Numbered from the stretch's first letter, positions 1-8,909 are shown. The stretch: DNA of 64,000 nt from Anaerolineae bacterium (GCA_023384355.1 JAHDWL010000010.1:22775-86774); one strand, 5' to 3'. Notes: generated by a model not told the origin, from the letters alone. A program made the numbers and translations.

Positions 1-1
1 G

Positions 2-367
2 GCCAACACGTGGGTGGAACACCACAGCCGGCCGATCGGAAAAAGCAACTACAACCTGTTGCGAATTCTTGAGCTGGTGATGCGCATCGTGTTCAACTAT
101 TCCTCGCTGCCCTTGCGGCTGGTGAACATGGCGGGGATGCTGGTCGCGGGAGCGAGTTTCTTTCTCGGCGTGCTCTATCTGGCGCGGGCGCTGATTGTCG
201 GCACAAGTGTGCCCGGGTGGGCGACGCTCGTCGTGCTGCTCTCGTTTCTGAACGGCCTGATTCTGCTCATGCTGGGCATGCTGGGCGAATACCTGGTGCG
301 CTTGCTCAACCAGATCAGCTCGCCACAAGTCTATTACGTCAAAGAGGCCATCAACGCGCGTGAATGA
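2..367 (+). CDS. C-terminal part of a membrane-anchored family 2 glycosyltransferase (5' truncated by window edge)
   Basis: The frame is open to the window edge, so only the last ~121 residues are seen. They begin with an H-x-x-R-P-I-G-K-S-N-Y motif, followed by two membrane helices, the usual tail of DPM1/GtrB/ArnC-like GT2 enzymes that glycosylate a polyprenyl phosphate. The catalytic domain lies outside the window. The stop codon overlaps the GTG start of the sulfotransferase by 8 bp, so the two are translationally coupled. The neighbours suggest surface glycan synthesis. Confidence 0.8.
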   Translation, partial: ANTWVEHHSRPIGKSNYNLLRILELVMRIVFNYSSLPLRLVNMAGMLVAGASFFLGVLYLARALIVGTSVPGWATLVVLLSFLNGLILLMLGMLGEYLVRLLNQISSPQVYYVKEAINARE

Positions 368-1121
368 GCACTTCTTCATAATCGGCGCGCAACGTTCCGG
401 CACGACCTATCTCTATTCCCTGCTGGACAGCCACCCCGAAATCGAGATGGCGCGGCCGTTGCGGCCGGAACCAAAGTTCTTCCTCGACGACTCGCGATTC
501 GATCAGGGAGTCGTGGTCTATGAGCGCGCCCATTTCCGGCAAAAGCCCGGCGCGAGACTGCTGGGCGAAAAGAGCACGAGCTACATGGAACATGAGAAGG
601 CGGCGCGACGCATCGCGGCAATATTTCCCGCGGCGAAAATCATCGCCCTGCTGCGCGATCCCGTTGAGCGCGCCATCTCCAATTATTACTTCAGTGTGGA
701 GAACGGTCTGGAAACACTGAACATGGATCAGGCGTTTCGGCGCGAGGCGGAGCGCGCCACACAGGCAACGACAGCGTCGGTCTCACCTTTTGCCTATCTC
801 GCCCGCGGCCGGTATGCTGATTACCTGGAGGTGTACGAGCGATTCTTCCCCCGCGAGCAACTCATCATCCTGCTGACCGAGCAATTTACCGGATCGTTGG
901 AAGCCTATCGGTCGCTGTGCGAGAGGTTGGGAGTTAGCAACGATTATGTCCCCCCCGAACTGCACAGCCGCTTCAACGAGACGGGGCTGCCTCATGCAGT
1001 GCCTTCCCCCAACCTGGCGAAATACCTGTACGATTATTATGAGCCGGCCAACATGCGGCTGGCTGTCCGGTATGACCTCGACTTGCGCTGTTGGCCATCG
1101 TTTGCCCCTGCCGGGGAATAA
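360..1121 (+). CDS. Sulfotransferase family protein (PAPS-dependent)
   Basis: A 253-residue protein. Residues ~7-20 (IIGAQRSGTTYLYSLL) are the 5'-phosphosulfate loop of PAPS-dependent sulfotransferases, and ALLRDPVERAISNYY at ~100 is the 3'-phosphate motif with its Arg and Ser. The length fits the heparan-sulfate-like Sulfotransfer_1 group. It lies between a glycosyltransferase and a WecE-type aminotransferase, which suggests that the exported polysaccharide is sulfated. The GTG start overlaps the upstream gene. The acceptor cannot be told from sequence. Confidence 0.85.
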   Translation: MNEHFFIIGAQRSGTTYLYSLLDSHPEIEMARPLRPEPKFFLDDSRFDQGVVVYERAHFRQKPGARLLGEKSTSYMEHEKAARRIAAIFPAAKIIALLRDPVERAISNYYFSVENGLETLNMDQAFRREAERATQATTASVSPFAYLARGRYADYLEVYERFFPREQLIILLTEQFTGSLEAYRSLCERLGVSNDYVPPELHSRFNETGLPHAVPSPNLAKYLYDYYEPANMRLAVRYDLDLRCWPSFAPAGE

Positions 1122-1195
1122 ATACGGCTTCGATTCGCCCGCGATAGGGTATAATCCGGCATCGAGAACATCTGTAACCCTTGAACGTACCCACT

Positions 1196-2335
1196 ATGGA
1201 TAAAAACCGGATCCCATTCAACCGCCCGACTGTCGTCGGCACCGAAGCCGCCTATCTGGCGGACGCCGTTCATACCCGCCATCTGTCCGGCGACGGCCCG
1301 TACACCAAAAAGGTCCGGGCGCTGCTCCAGGAAGTTCTCGGTCTGCAAGCAGCACTCCTGACGACTTCCTGTACCCATGCCCTGGAGCTGGCCGCTATTC
1401 TCCTGAACACACAGCCCGGCGACGAAGTCATCATCCCCGCCTTTACGTTCGTTTCAACGGCCAACTCCTTCGCCTTGCGCGGCGCGAAGCCCGTGTTCAT
1501 CGATGTCCGTCCGGACACGCTCAACCTCGATGAGACCCAACTCGAGCGGTTGATTACGCCACGGACACGAGCGATCGTGCCCGTTCATTACGCGGGGATT
1601 GCCGCCGAGATGGATACCGTGATGGATATTGCCGGGCGACACGAGCTGGTGGTGTTGGAAGACGCGGCTCATGGCCTGTTCGGGAAATACAAGGATCGCT
1701 GGTTGGGAACCATCGGCGCGTTGTCTGCCCAGAGTTTCCATGAGACCAAGAATTTCACTTGCGGCGAAGGCGGGGCATTGCTCATCAACGACGCGAATTA
1801 CGTGGAGCGGGCGGAGATCATCCGCGAAAAAGGGACAAACCGCAGCAGGTTCTTTCGCGGCGAGGTCGACCGCTACACGTGGGTCGATTTGGGTTCCAGC
1901 TATCTGCCGTCAGATTTGCTGGCCGCGTTCCTCTACGCCCAACTGGAGGCGCGGGAGATGGTTCAGGACAAACGCCGGCAGTTATGGGAGGCATATGCGA
2001 GCCAATTGTCATCGTGGGCGGCCGCAAACGATGTTGCCTTGCCCGTCGTCCCCGCTCATTGCACGCCGTCCTATCACCTGTTCTTTATGATCCTGCCGAC
2101 CAGCGAGGCGCGCGAGCGTTTCATCGCCTTCCTCAAGTCGCGGGGCATCCACTCCGTCTTTCATTATCTCCCCTTGCATCTTTCGGATATGGGGCAGCAT
2201 TTCGGCGGCCGGGCGGGGGATTGTCCGGTGACGGAATCGGTATGCGACCGGCTGGCGCGACTGCCCTTCTTCACCGACATCACCCCGGCCGAGCGCGACG
2301 CGGTCATTGAGGCAGTGCTGGACTTCAAGGTGTAG
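1196..2335 (+). CDS. wecE: dTDP-4-amino-4,6-dideoxygalactose transaminase (WecE/RffA-type, DegT family)
   Basis: A 379-residue PLP enzyme of the DegT/DnrJ/EryC1 family. The N-terminus IPFNRPTVVGTEAAYL and the following HLSGDGPYTKK match the WecE/RffA subgroup, which converts dTDP-4-keto-6-deoxyglucose to dTDP-Fuc4N. The PLP lysine is in SFHETKNFTCGEGGALL (~residue 183). I chose ATG 1196 over the in-frame TTG at 1181 because the family start lies just before IPFN. It is probably cotranscribed with its neighbours. Another sugar-nucleotide aminotransferase specificity is possible. Confidence 0.85.
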   Translation: MDKNRIPFNRPTVVGTEAAYLADAVHTRHLSGDGPYTKKVRALLQEVLGLQAALLTTSCTHALELAAILLNTQPGDEVIIPAFTFVSTANSFALRGAKPVFIDVRPDTLNLDETQLERLITPRTRAIVPVHYAGIAAEMDTVMDIAGRHELVVLEDAAHGLFGKYKDRWLGTIGALSAQSFHETKNFTCGEGGALLINDANYVERAEIIREKGTNRSRFFRGEVDRYTWVDLGSSYLPSDLLAAFLYAQLEAREMVQDKRRQLWEAYASQLSSWAAANDVALPVVPAHCTPSYHLFFMILPTSEARERFIAFLKSRGIHSVFHYLPLHLSDMGQHFGGRAGDCPVTESVCDRLARLPFFTDITPAERDAVIEAVLDFKV

Positions 2336-2358
2336 GTGGCCGACGCGGGCAACGAAAG

Positions 2359-3819
2359 ATGAACTCGCTGCAGCGCCTCATCAGGAATATCTTCCTGTCC
2401 CTCACCGGCAACATCGTGGTGAAAGCCGGCAACAGCCTGCTGTTCATCTCTATCAGCCGGGTATTGGGGTCGCATGATTCGGGCATCTTCAGCCTGGGTA
2501 TCACCTATTACACTTTCGTCTTCGGTCTGTCGGCGCTGGGGCTGCATGAGCTGATCGTGCGCGAGGTGGCCCCGCGACGCGACCAAAGCGGCCGATTTTT
2601 CGTCAATTTTATCTTTTTGCGCCTGCTGACATCGGCCGCGTTCTACGGTTTACTGATCGCCGGGCTGTTCCTCTTCACGCCGTATTCGGCCGAGACAACG
2701 CGGGTCATTCTCATCCTCTCGCTGGCGGCCATTCCCGAAGCGGTGTTCAGCATGTGCCAGGCGTTGTTCGAGGCCCACGAGCGGCTTTCGATCCCCATGA
2801 CGGCGGCGATCGGCAACACGGCGATCAAGCTGGGAGCGGGGTTCTGGTTGCTGTCGCAAGGCGCGCCGGTCACCCAAATTGCCTGGGTTGTGCCCATCGC
2901 CAGCACCCTCAGCCTTCTCCTGTTCGTTCCCGGCCTCATCAGCCTGTTCAGGAACACGCCGCAAAGTTATCCGGCGCGAATCAACACGCTGTTCCTGAGA
3001 AGCCAGACCGGGTTCATGTCGAGCTTCTTCGTCATCCACCTGTCTTCGCTGCTGGACTATCAGACCGACGCTCTGCTAATCTCCCTCTTTCTGACAGAGG
3101 AAGACCTGGGCTATTACACGGCGGCCCAGACGATCCTGCTGGCATTCAATCTCATCCCGCTGGCCATCCGCACCGCCCTCTACCCGCTCATGAGTCGTTA
3201 CCACTCTCAGGAGCCGGATAAATTGACCTTTCTGTATGAGCGGGTCGGCCGATATCTGGCCGCTCTCTCATTGCCGATGGCCGCTGGTGTTACCCTGCTG
3301 GCCGAGCCGATTATCACGCTCGTATTCGGACCGGACTTCGCGCCGGCGATCCCCGTGCTGCAAATATCCATATGGGCCATCGTCTTCCTGTTCCTCAATG
3401 TGCCCCACTCCCGCCTGATGCTGGTTCGGAACAGGCAACGCGCCGCAAGCTGGATGACCGGCATCGCCATGGCGGCCAACATCCTCCTCAACATTCTGCT
3501 GATCCCTCGTCTGGGCATCAACGGCGCGGCAATCGCCCGCCTGATCTCCGCAATGGCGATCTTTCTATCCTTCTATATTTATAGCCACCTGTATCTTATA
3601 CGCTCCAGCCTTTGGTCTGTGGTGGCCCGACCGCTGCTGGCCACCGGCATCATGGCCCTGGCCATCGCGCCGCTGCGCAATATGAATCTCCTTATCCCGA
3701 TCGCAGTCGGAATCCTCACCTACGCCATCGCCTCCCTGGTTGTGGGGGTGATCCCCAACCAGGATATTTCGCATTGGCGACAGATTTATCAGGTCCGGAA
3801 CCAATCCACGAAAGAGTAA
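2359..3819 (+). CDS. Polysaccharide flippase (Wzx/RfbX-like, MVF superfamily)
   Basis: A 486-residue integral membrane protein with about 12-14 hydrophobic segments spread evenly along its length and short charged loops. It opens with IRNIFLSLTGNIVVKAGN, typical of O-antigen translocases. Such flippases move lipid-linked oligosaccharide units across the cytoplasmic membrane. It starts 23 bp after wecE and ends 9 bp before the methyltransferase, as in an operon. The exact substrate is unknown. Confidence 0.85.
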   Translation: MNSLQRLIRNIFLSLTGNIVVKAGNSLLFISISRVLGSHDSGIFSLGITYYTFVFGLSALGLHELIVREVAPRRDQSGRFFVNFIFLRLLTSAAFYGLLIAGLFLFTPYSAETTRVILILSLAAIPEAVFSMCQALFEAHERLSIPMTAAIGNTAIKLGAGFWLLSQGAPVTQIAWVVPIASTLSLLLFVPGLISLFRNTPQSYPARINTLFLRSQTGFMSSFFVIHLSSLLDYQTDALLISLFLTEEDLGYYTAAQTILLAFNLIPLAIRTALYPLMSRYHSQEPDKLTFLYERVGRYLAALSLPMAAGVTLLAEPIITLVFGPDFAPAIPVLQISIWAIVFLFLNVPHSRLMLVRNRQRAASWMTGIAMAANILLNILLIPRLGINGAAIARLISAMAIFLSFYIYSHLYLIRSSLWSVVARPLLATGIMALAIAPLRNMNLLIPIAVGILTYAIASLVVGVIPNQDISHWRQIYQVRNQSTKE

Positions 3820-3828
3820 CGATTAACT

Positions 3829-4755
3829 ATGTCGAAAAAGATGCGACGGGCCGCCCGCCAAATCCTCCCCAAAAAGCCGCTATACAAGGGTTGGGAAAGT
3901 TATACCCGCCTGAAAGCCCGGAAAGCCCGCGCGGCATTTGAAAATTCAGACGGCGAGCCTCGCTGGTTAGGTCTGGCGGAGCTGGCCGCGCTGCAGGCAG
4001 AATATCCACTCAGGCCATCCGTCTATCGCTATGACCCGGAAGGGCTGGAGCTTACCGCCCGGCAGCGCGTCAGCGAGATGCTTCGTCTCCTGCCCCATTC
4101 ACCTGGCCGGCTGGAGCGGTTTCTTGATGTGGGCACGTGGGACGGCACAAGTTGCCATTTATTGAGCGAGATGGGCAAGGTATCCTGGGGCATCGACATC
4201 CGCGTCGAGGGGTTGGCCGAACGGGTTCGCGCCGGTGGGGCCCATTTCGCTCTGATGGACGCCACCAGTTTGGGCTTCGTCGACGAGACATTTGATTACG
4301 TCTATTCATATAACTCATTCGAGCACATCCCCGATCCCGAAAAGGCGCTGGCGGAGATGTGTCGCGTGACCCGGCCGGGCGGGTTTATCTTCCTGGAGTT
4401 CGGCCCGATCTACTACACGGCAAAAGGCGCGCATCAGTATGACACTATCTCTGTCCCTTTTTGCGAATGCCTGTTCACGGACGAGACACTGGCAGAATTC
4501 GGCCGGGCCAACAGCATCCCCCTGAAGCCGTTCGAGTGGATGAACCGTTGGCGAGTGACACAGTATCGCGAGCTTTGGCAGCGTGTCGAAAGCCGACTGG
4601 AAAGGATTGTATACAGGGAAGTCTTCAACCCCGATCATCTGGAGCTAATCCTGCGCTACCCGGGCTGTTTCCGAAGCAAAACTCCAGTCTTCGACGATTT
4701 ATTGGTGTCAAACATGGAAATATTGTTCCGCAAGACGGTAAAACCGGGGGAGTAA
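3829..4755 (+). CDS. Class I SAM-dependent methyltransferase
   Basis: A 308-residue protein. Motif I RFLDVGTWDGTSCHLL (~residue 98) and the acidic GIDIRVEGL strand mark a Rossmann-type SAM-binding domain, and YVYSYNSFEHIPDPEKAL with MCRVTRPGGFIFLE is the usual Methyltransf_11 core. It has no signal peptide. As the last gene of the polysaccharide run it may cap or decorate the glycan or a lipid-linked intermediate; that is inference from position. Confidence 0.8.
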   Translation: MSKKMRRAARQILPKKPLYKGWESYTRLKARKARAAFENSDGEPRWLGLAELAALQAEYPLRPSVYRYDPEGLELTARQRVSEMLRLLPHSPGRLERFLDVGTWDGTSCHLLSEMGKVSWGIDIRVEGLAERVRAGGAHFALMDATSLGFVDETFDYVYSYNSFEHIPDPEKALAEMCRVTRPGGFIFLEFGPIYYTAKGAHQYDTISVPFCECLFTDETLAEFGRANSIPLKPFEWMNRWRVTQYRELWQRVESRLERIVYREVFNPDHLELILRYPGCFRSKTPVFDDLLVSNMEILFRKTVKPGE

Positions 4756-4801
4756 TCCCCCGGCAAAGGGTATTACTCCGCAAAATACTCCAAACGGGTG
4801 A

Positions 4802-4829
4802 TTGTCGTTACCTGTATTGTCCATAGAAT
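4802..4829 (+). promoter_or_regulatory. Likely sigma-A promoter of the exported repeat protein
   Basis: TTGTCG at 4802-4807 and TAGAAT at 4824-4829 are separated by 16 bp. They lie ~43 bp before the ATG at 4872, which has a GAGGAG ribosome binding site at 4861-4866. The next exported gene has an equally spaced TTGAGG/TAGAAT pair. Confidence 0.5.
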
Positions 4830-4871
4830 TAAACTCGTTAGACAATTATGTATTTCCTTAGAGGAGAAAAA

Positions 4872-6308
4872 ATGTCCAAGAAACCAATCGTAATCCTGAT
4901 AGTTGTGATGGCGCTCATGGTCACCGTGGGCATCGTTGCGGCGCAACAGCTGCCCGGCAGCGGCTGGCTTTCCGGCCAGCAGATTCAGAACATCGGCTCC
5001 GGTACGGCAACGATCAGCTTCACTGCCTACAACTCGACCGGCGGCTCGATCAACTGCGGTGCCGCACAGACGGCCGTCCCGTTTGCCGGCGTAAACGTGT
5101 CGACCAAGGCCTGTGATGTGACCGGACCGTTCACCGGTTCCGCAGTCGTAAGTTCCGACCAGCCGATCGCCGCGGTCGTCAACGTCGCCAACAACCCGAC
5201 CGGCGCGGCCGGCGGTATGTATCGCGGCACCGACGGTTCGCAGGTGGACAACGTTATCTCCTTCCCGCTGGTGAAGAATAACTTCAACAAACGCAGCACG
5301 ACGCTCTACCTGCAAAACGCGAGCGCGAGCGCCAACACCATCGTCGTGAAATTCACGTCGCGGGCCGGCAATTCCTGGGAGAAAACCTATCCCAACGTCC
5401 CGGCCAACGCGATGGTTGTGGCCTCGCCTTCCGATACCGCTTTCACGACCAACGAGTTCGGTAGCGCGGTGGCCACCGGCACCGGCCCGCTGGCGGGCAC
5501 GGCTCTGGAGCACCAGACCACCGCGGTAATTGCCGACAATCTGGCGGCCTACACCGGCTTCACCGAGGCGAGCTATGACTCGGTGGCTTACTGCCCGCTG
5601 GTTCGTAATAATCACAGCGGCTCGCTGCAGACCACCGGTATCGACGTCCAGAACGTCAGTACCTCGGCCCAGAAGATCAAGGTTACCTACACTTACCGCG
5701 GCAACAACGGGGCTGGCCCGGTGGAAACCAAGCAAGTAACGAGCGCTGTTGCCGTGAACCCCGGCCAGTCGTTCAACTTCTACGCGACGGACGCGACCTA
5801 CGGCATGCCGACCAAATCGCTGGGCACAGCCAAGGTTGAGGGCGTGAGCGGCGGCGATGTAGCCGTGATCGTCACCGACACGAGTCTGGGGCGCACCCCC
5901 CGCCGTATTACTGCCTATGCCTGCTTCCCGGCAAACAGCGCGACAGCTAAGGTTGCCATGCCGCAGTACAAGGAGTTCTTTAACGGCAATACGTCCGGTA
6001 TTAACGTCATGAACGTCGGCAGCTCGGCCGCGACCGTGACCATCAAGTACGCGGCCACCAACAACGGCGGCCCCTCGGCCACGTTCCAGCATACGATTGC
6101 CCCCGGCGAACTCTACCCGTTCTACGGCGTTAGCGGCGGAACCGCGACCGTAATCAGCGGTAACGCCGGCGCTCTTGAGGGTACGTACGGCAGCGCGGTC
6201 ATCACCTCGACCCAGCCAATCGTTGCCACGCAGAACGAAAGCCCCGACGGCCGGCGGCCTCTGCAACAGGACGCCAAGATGTACGAAGGCTTCAACCTGG
6301 TACCGTAA
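4872..6308 (+). CDS. Secreted protein made of four beta-sandwich-like repeats, function unknown
   Basis: I chose ATG 4872 because GAGGAG sits 5 nt upstream. Residues 1-25 form a signal peptide (KKPIVILIVVMALMVTVGIVAA). The mature ~450 residues fall into four units of ~110 residues. Each has the pattern PLVKNN or an equivalent, then a VQN/VMN strand, a PG turn and a closing GSAVVTS-QPIAAV segment. There are few cysteines and no catalytic motif. The composition (Thr, Ala, Gly, Val, Asn) suits a cell-surface or extracellular structural protein. A strong RBS, its own promoter and a strong terminator suggest high expression. I do not recognise a named family. Confidence 0.75.
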   Translation: MSKKPIVILIVVMALMVTVGIVAAQQLPGSGWLSGQQIQNIGSGTATISFTAYNSTGGSINCGAAQTAVPFAGVNVSTKACDVTGPFTGSAVVSSDQPIAAVVNVANNPTGAAGGMYRGTDGSQVDNVISFPLVKNNFNKRSTTLYLQNASASANTIVVKFTSRAGNSWEKTYPNVPANAMVVASPSDTAFTTNEFGSAVATGTGPLAGTALEHQTTAVIADNLAAYTGFTEASYDSVAYCPLVRNNHSGSLQTTGIDVQNVSTSAQKIKVTYTYRGNNGAGPVETKQVTSAVAVNPGQSFNFYATDATYGMPTKSLGTAKVEGVSGGDVAVIVTDTSLGRTPRRITAYACFPANSATAKVAMPQYKEFFNGNTSGINVMNVGSSAATVTIKYAATNNGGPSATFQHTIAPGELYPFYGVSGGTATVISGNAGALEGTYGSAVITSTQPIVATQNESPDGRRPLQQDAKMYEGFNLVP

Positions 6309-6342
6309 GCCTGACACGAATCTGACTTTATAGTAATGAAAA

Positions 6343-6373
6343 GCCACCTCGGCGAGGTGGCTTCTCTGTTTTT
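6343..6373 (+). terminator. Rho-independent terminator
   Basis: Perfect 8-bp stem GCCACCTC/GAGGTGGC (6343-6350 and 6354-6361) with a 3-nt loop, then TTCTCTGTTTTT. It lies 35 bp after the stop of the exported repeat protein. Confidence 0.9.
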
Positions 6374-6479
6374 AGGGCGAAATTGAGAAATGTATTATAA
6401 CCTCAACCAATCGCGTTCTCGCTCTGAGACCTGTCGGTAAACTTTAGAGTTGTTCCTGCCGCTAATCGGTCGGTTCGAT

Positions 6480-6507
6480 TTGAGGTTATCCCATACTTCG
6501 CTAGAAT
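6480..6507 (+). promoter_or_regulatory. Likely sigma-A promoter of the small lipoprotein
   Basis: TTGAGG at 6480-6485 and TAGAAT at 6502-6507 with a 16-bp spacer. The ATG is at 6526, preceded by GAGG at 6517-6520, so the leader would be only about 12 nt. Confidence 0.45.
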
Positions 6508-6525
6508 GAGGCTTATGAGGTTAGA

Positions 6526-7161
6526 ATGAAGCAGATAAACCCAACAGCATTAATCAAGATCATCACAATGCTTGCCGTCCTGTCCGTTATGGTCGCCTGT
6601 GGATCGGTGGAAACCGCGCCGACGCCTGCCGCGGAAGTCCCTGTCCAGGGTTTGGCAACGGCCGCCGTCGCTCCTGCCGCCACAGCGGATCTTTCGGGAT
6701 CGTACCCGCCACCACCAACCGGGGAACTGCAACCTTCGGAGCCGTATCCGGGGAGCGGCCAGGTATTTATACCGCCGACGTTTACACCGGAGAGTTCCTA
6801 TCCACCCGCGGCCCCGGCGGATGAAACGTTCCAGGAGCCGCGTTTTCGCTTTGACCAGCCGGTATCGGCCGTCGCCACAAGCATCACCGGCCAGGCACCA
6901 CCCAACACCCCCCTGGCGATAATGGACATTACCTACAATGGCGCGGTGCTGGGAACGGGCAACAGCGACGACAGCGGCCGATTCTCCATTCCCGTGTCGG
7001 GGATGATCGAGGGCAATCGCATCGGCCTGACTGTCGGTGCGCTTGCCGCGGGGCAAACCCTTGAGCAGATGGCCGAATCCTATTTCCCCTATCGTGGAGA
7101 GGGTTTCATGAATCTGCCGAATCTGGGTATCTTCTTCGACACCACGATTGTCTCGCCCTAA
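6526..7161 (+). CDS. Lipoprotein with a Pro/Ser/Tyr-rich linker and a C-terminal Ig-like domain
   Basis: A 211-residue protein. Residues 1-25 are a lipoprotein signal ending in the lipobox VMVAC, so Cys25 is the predicted lipidated residue. Residues ~30-110 are low-complexity (Ala, Pro, Ser, Tyr, Glu). Residues ~110-190 (SAVATSITGQAPPNTPLAI and following) look like a beta-sandwich of the adhesin or carboxypeptidase-regulatory kind. No enzyme motif was seen. It is a monocistronic unit with its own promoter and terminator. Function unknown. Confidence 0.7.
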   Translation: MKQINPTALIKIITMLAVLSVMVACGSVETAPTPAAEVPVQGLATAAVAPAATADLSGSYPPPPTGELQPSEPYPGSGQVFIPPTFTPESSYPPAAPADETFQEPRFRFDQPVSAVATSITGQAPPNTPLAIMDITYNGAVLGTGNSDDSGRFSIPVSGMIEGNRIGLTVGALAAGQTLEQMAESYFPYRGEGFMNLPNLGIFFDTTIVSP

Positions 7162-7172
7162 GCATCTTTTCG

Positions 7173-7210
7173 ACCGGCCTCCTGAACATATCAGGGGGCC
7201 GGTATTTTTT
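7173..7210 (+). terminator. Rho-independent terminator
   Basis: A GC-rich hairpin, ACCGGCCTCCTGA paired with TCAGGGGGCCGGT (7173-7203), followed by ATTTTTT. It ends only 2 bp before the next start codon. Confidence 0.85.
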
Positions 7211-7212
7211 AA

Positions 7213-8214
7213 ATGGCCATCCTCGCCTTCAGTTTGCCGGTTCTCGCCGTCATCTTCACCGCAAATTATGTTAACATACGCGGTGGCGGCTTGCGGATGG
7301 CGTTCAACCTGTTCCTGTTCGCGGTCAACTTTTTGCTGTTGATCGCCGGGATCGGTTTGCGATTTTTGCCGCCGGACTTGACCGGCTTTCTGCCCCCCGG
7401 GCTGCAACTTCTCGACAGTTATATGGCGAGCATCACGCTGATCGGGATGGGATCGTGGGGTATGCTGGCCTGCCTGAATCCGGCGCGACGCGCGCTGGCG
7501 CGCATCTTTCCGGCAATTAAGCCTGAATCGGTCGTCCATACACTGGCGCTGGTGATGGTCGGCTATCTCATCGGTAACGCGACATTCTCGCTGGCCCCGG
7601 GCGCACTCGACGCACTGGCCGAGGCAGGTATCGAGGTGTCGCTGGTGGACGTTTTGGCGCAGAATTTACTCTTTGTGCTGGTGTCGTTCGCCGGGGTGGG
7701 GCTGCTGGTGCGACGCGATTCGGCCGCCCTCAACGAGCGACTGGGCTTGTTGCGACCCACACGTGGCCAGTTATGGACGGGCATTCGCTGGATGGTTTTC
7801 TTCGTCATCCTTCAGGGATGTGTCGGCGTGACGTGGACGCTGATAAATCCATCCCAGGTGGAGCAGCTGAGCGGTATTAACGAAGCGCTGCTCGGGAATT
7901 TTGACACGGTTTGGGAGTGGTTTTTACTGGCCGCGGCGGCCGGGTTGGGCGAGGAGTTGCTCTTTCGTGGGGCGCTCCAGCCGATTTTCGGCATCCTTCC
8001 CACGTCGCTCATATTCGCCGTCTCTCACGTCCAATACGGCTTGTCTCCGGCAACGCTGACCATTTTTCTGCTAAGCACCGTGCTGGGCATCATTCGCAAG
8101 CGGAGCAACACAACGGTGGCGATCCTGGTTCACACCGGCTACAACTTCACTCTCGGCTTACTCAGTCTGCTGGCCGTCTATCTAACTCAGTTTGTACAAC
8201 AGGCCGGCCCCTAG
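7213..8214 (+). CDS. CPBP family intramembrane glutamic protease (CAAX/Abi-like)
   Basis: A 333-residue polytopic membrane protein with ~8 hydrophobic segments. The C-terminal third holds the CPBP motifs: EELLFRGAL at 247 (Glu247, Glu248 and Arg252), then FAVSHVQYG and HTGYNF, giving the two metal or catalytic histidines. Bacterial members process prenylated or membrane peptides and some serve in bacteriocin immunity; the substrate here is unknown. The ATG at 7213 is 3 nt after the terminator U-tract, so either the true start is further in or the mRNA comes from read-through. Confidence 0.8.
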   Translation: MAILAFSLPVLAVIFTANYVNIRGGGLRMAFNLFLFAVNFLLLIAGIGLRFLPPDLTGFLPPGLQLLDSYMASITLIGMGSWGMLACLNPARRALARIFPAIKPESVVHTLALVMVGYLIGNATFSLAPGALDALAEAGIEVSLVDVLAQNLLFVLVSFAGVGLLVRRDSAALNERLGLLRPTRGQLWTGIRWMVFFVILQGCVGVTWTLINPSQVEQLSGINEALLGNFDTVWEWFLLAAAAGLGEELLFRGALQPIFGILPTSLIFAVSHVQYGLSPATLTIFLLSTVLGIIRKRSNTTVAILVHTGYNFTLGLLSLLAVYLTQFVQQAGP

Positions 8215-8233
8215 AGCCGGCGCGGATCGTGGT

Positions 8234-8262
8234 TTGCCCGCGGCACCCTTGTCTGATATAAT
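8234..8262 (+). promoter_or_regulatory. Sigma-A promoter of tRNA-Pro
   Basis: TTGCCC at 8234-8239, a 17-bp spacer, and a perfect TATAAT at 8257-8262, 12 bp before the first base of the tRNA. Confidence 0.8.
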
Positions 8263-8274
8263 CCTGCATGCAGT

Positions 8275-8348
8275 CGGGGCATGGCGCAGCTTGGTAGCGC
8301 GCTTCAATGGGGTTGAAGAGGTCGTGGGTTCGAGTCCCGCTGCCCCGA
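8275..8348 (+). tRNA. tRNA-Pro (anticodon GGG)
   Basis: A 7-bp acceptor stem (CGGGGCA with TGCCCCG), a D-arm, and an anticodon stem CTTCA/TGAAG enclosing ATGGGGT, so the anticodon is GGG. The T-loop is TTCGAGT. The discriminator is A8348; CCA is not encoded. Confidence 0.95.
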
Positions 8349-8354
8349 CACTCG

Positions 8355-8392
8355 AAGACGCTGCGTCATCCCGGCGCAGCGTCTTTTGTTTT
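8355..8392 (+). terminator. Rho-independent terminator after tRNA-Pro
   Basis: A perfect 11-bp stem AAGACGCTGCG/CGCAGCGTCTT (8355-8365 and 8375-8385) followed by TTGTTTT, starting 6 nt after the tRNA. Confidence 0.9.
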
Positions 8393-8423
8393 CCGGCACG
8401 AACATCACCCTGCGAGTGAATCC

Positions 8424-8909
8424 ATGAGCAATAGCAACAAGGTACTCCGCATACGACGCGCGGTCACGGTGGGGTTGATATTGTTGGGCGTGTTTCTCAT
8501 CATCGCCGCAATCGTGGCTGAACTGGTCGGCCTCGGCCCCACCCCCGGCTTCGGCGTGCTGCAAACGCTTGTCTTTCTGCTGGGCATTACAGCCCTGACG
8601 ATCGGAATATATCTGTATCTACGGGCGCGAAGACCGGCAGACGCACCGCGGTCGCTGCAAGCCGAGATTGGCATCCGGCTATCGGCCACAGGTCTCGTCT
8701 TGTGCTATGTCAGCGGATTCGCTGATCTCATTCGCATCGGCACCCACATCGCCCCGGAGTTCGACCGGCCTTTTATCGGCCCCCTGCAATTAGGCAGTTT
8801 GGGGATCGGGTTACTTATGCTGGTTGGGGGGATGGCATTGCACTACACAAGCCGTGGGCCACGGCAGACGTCGTCACTGGAATTTATCCTCAACGGCAAG
8901 AAGGAATGA
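8424..8909 (+). CDS. Small four-helix membrane protein, unknown function
   Basis: A 161-residue protein starting at ATG 8424, a little after the tRNA terminator. Four hydrophobic segments are visible at ~15-37, 45-65, ~85-105 and ~130-150. There is a positive N-terminus (KVLRIRRAV) and a short polar C-terminus. No conserved catalytic residues or known family were recognised. It is convergent with the gene ending at 8928, with an 18-bp gap. Confidence 0.65.
   Translation: MSNSNKVLRIRRAVTVGLILLGVFLIIAAIVAELVGLGPTPGFGVLQTLVFLLGITALTIGIYLYLRARRPADAPRSLQAEIGIRLSATGLVLCYVSGFADLIRIGTHIAPEFDRPFIGPLQLGSLGIGLLMLVGGMALHYTSRGPRQTSSLEFILNGKKE

Noticed and set aside
4773..6347. A 524-codon minus-strand frame opposite the exported repeat protein
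   Set aside because: Antisense to a gene with signal peptide, RBS, promoter and terminator; composition is Arg/Gly/Val-rich without domains.
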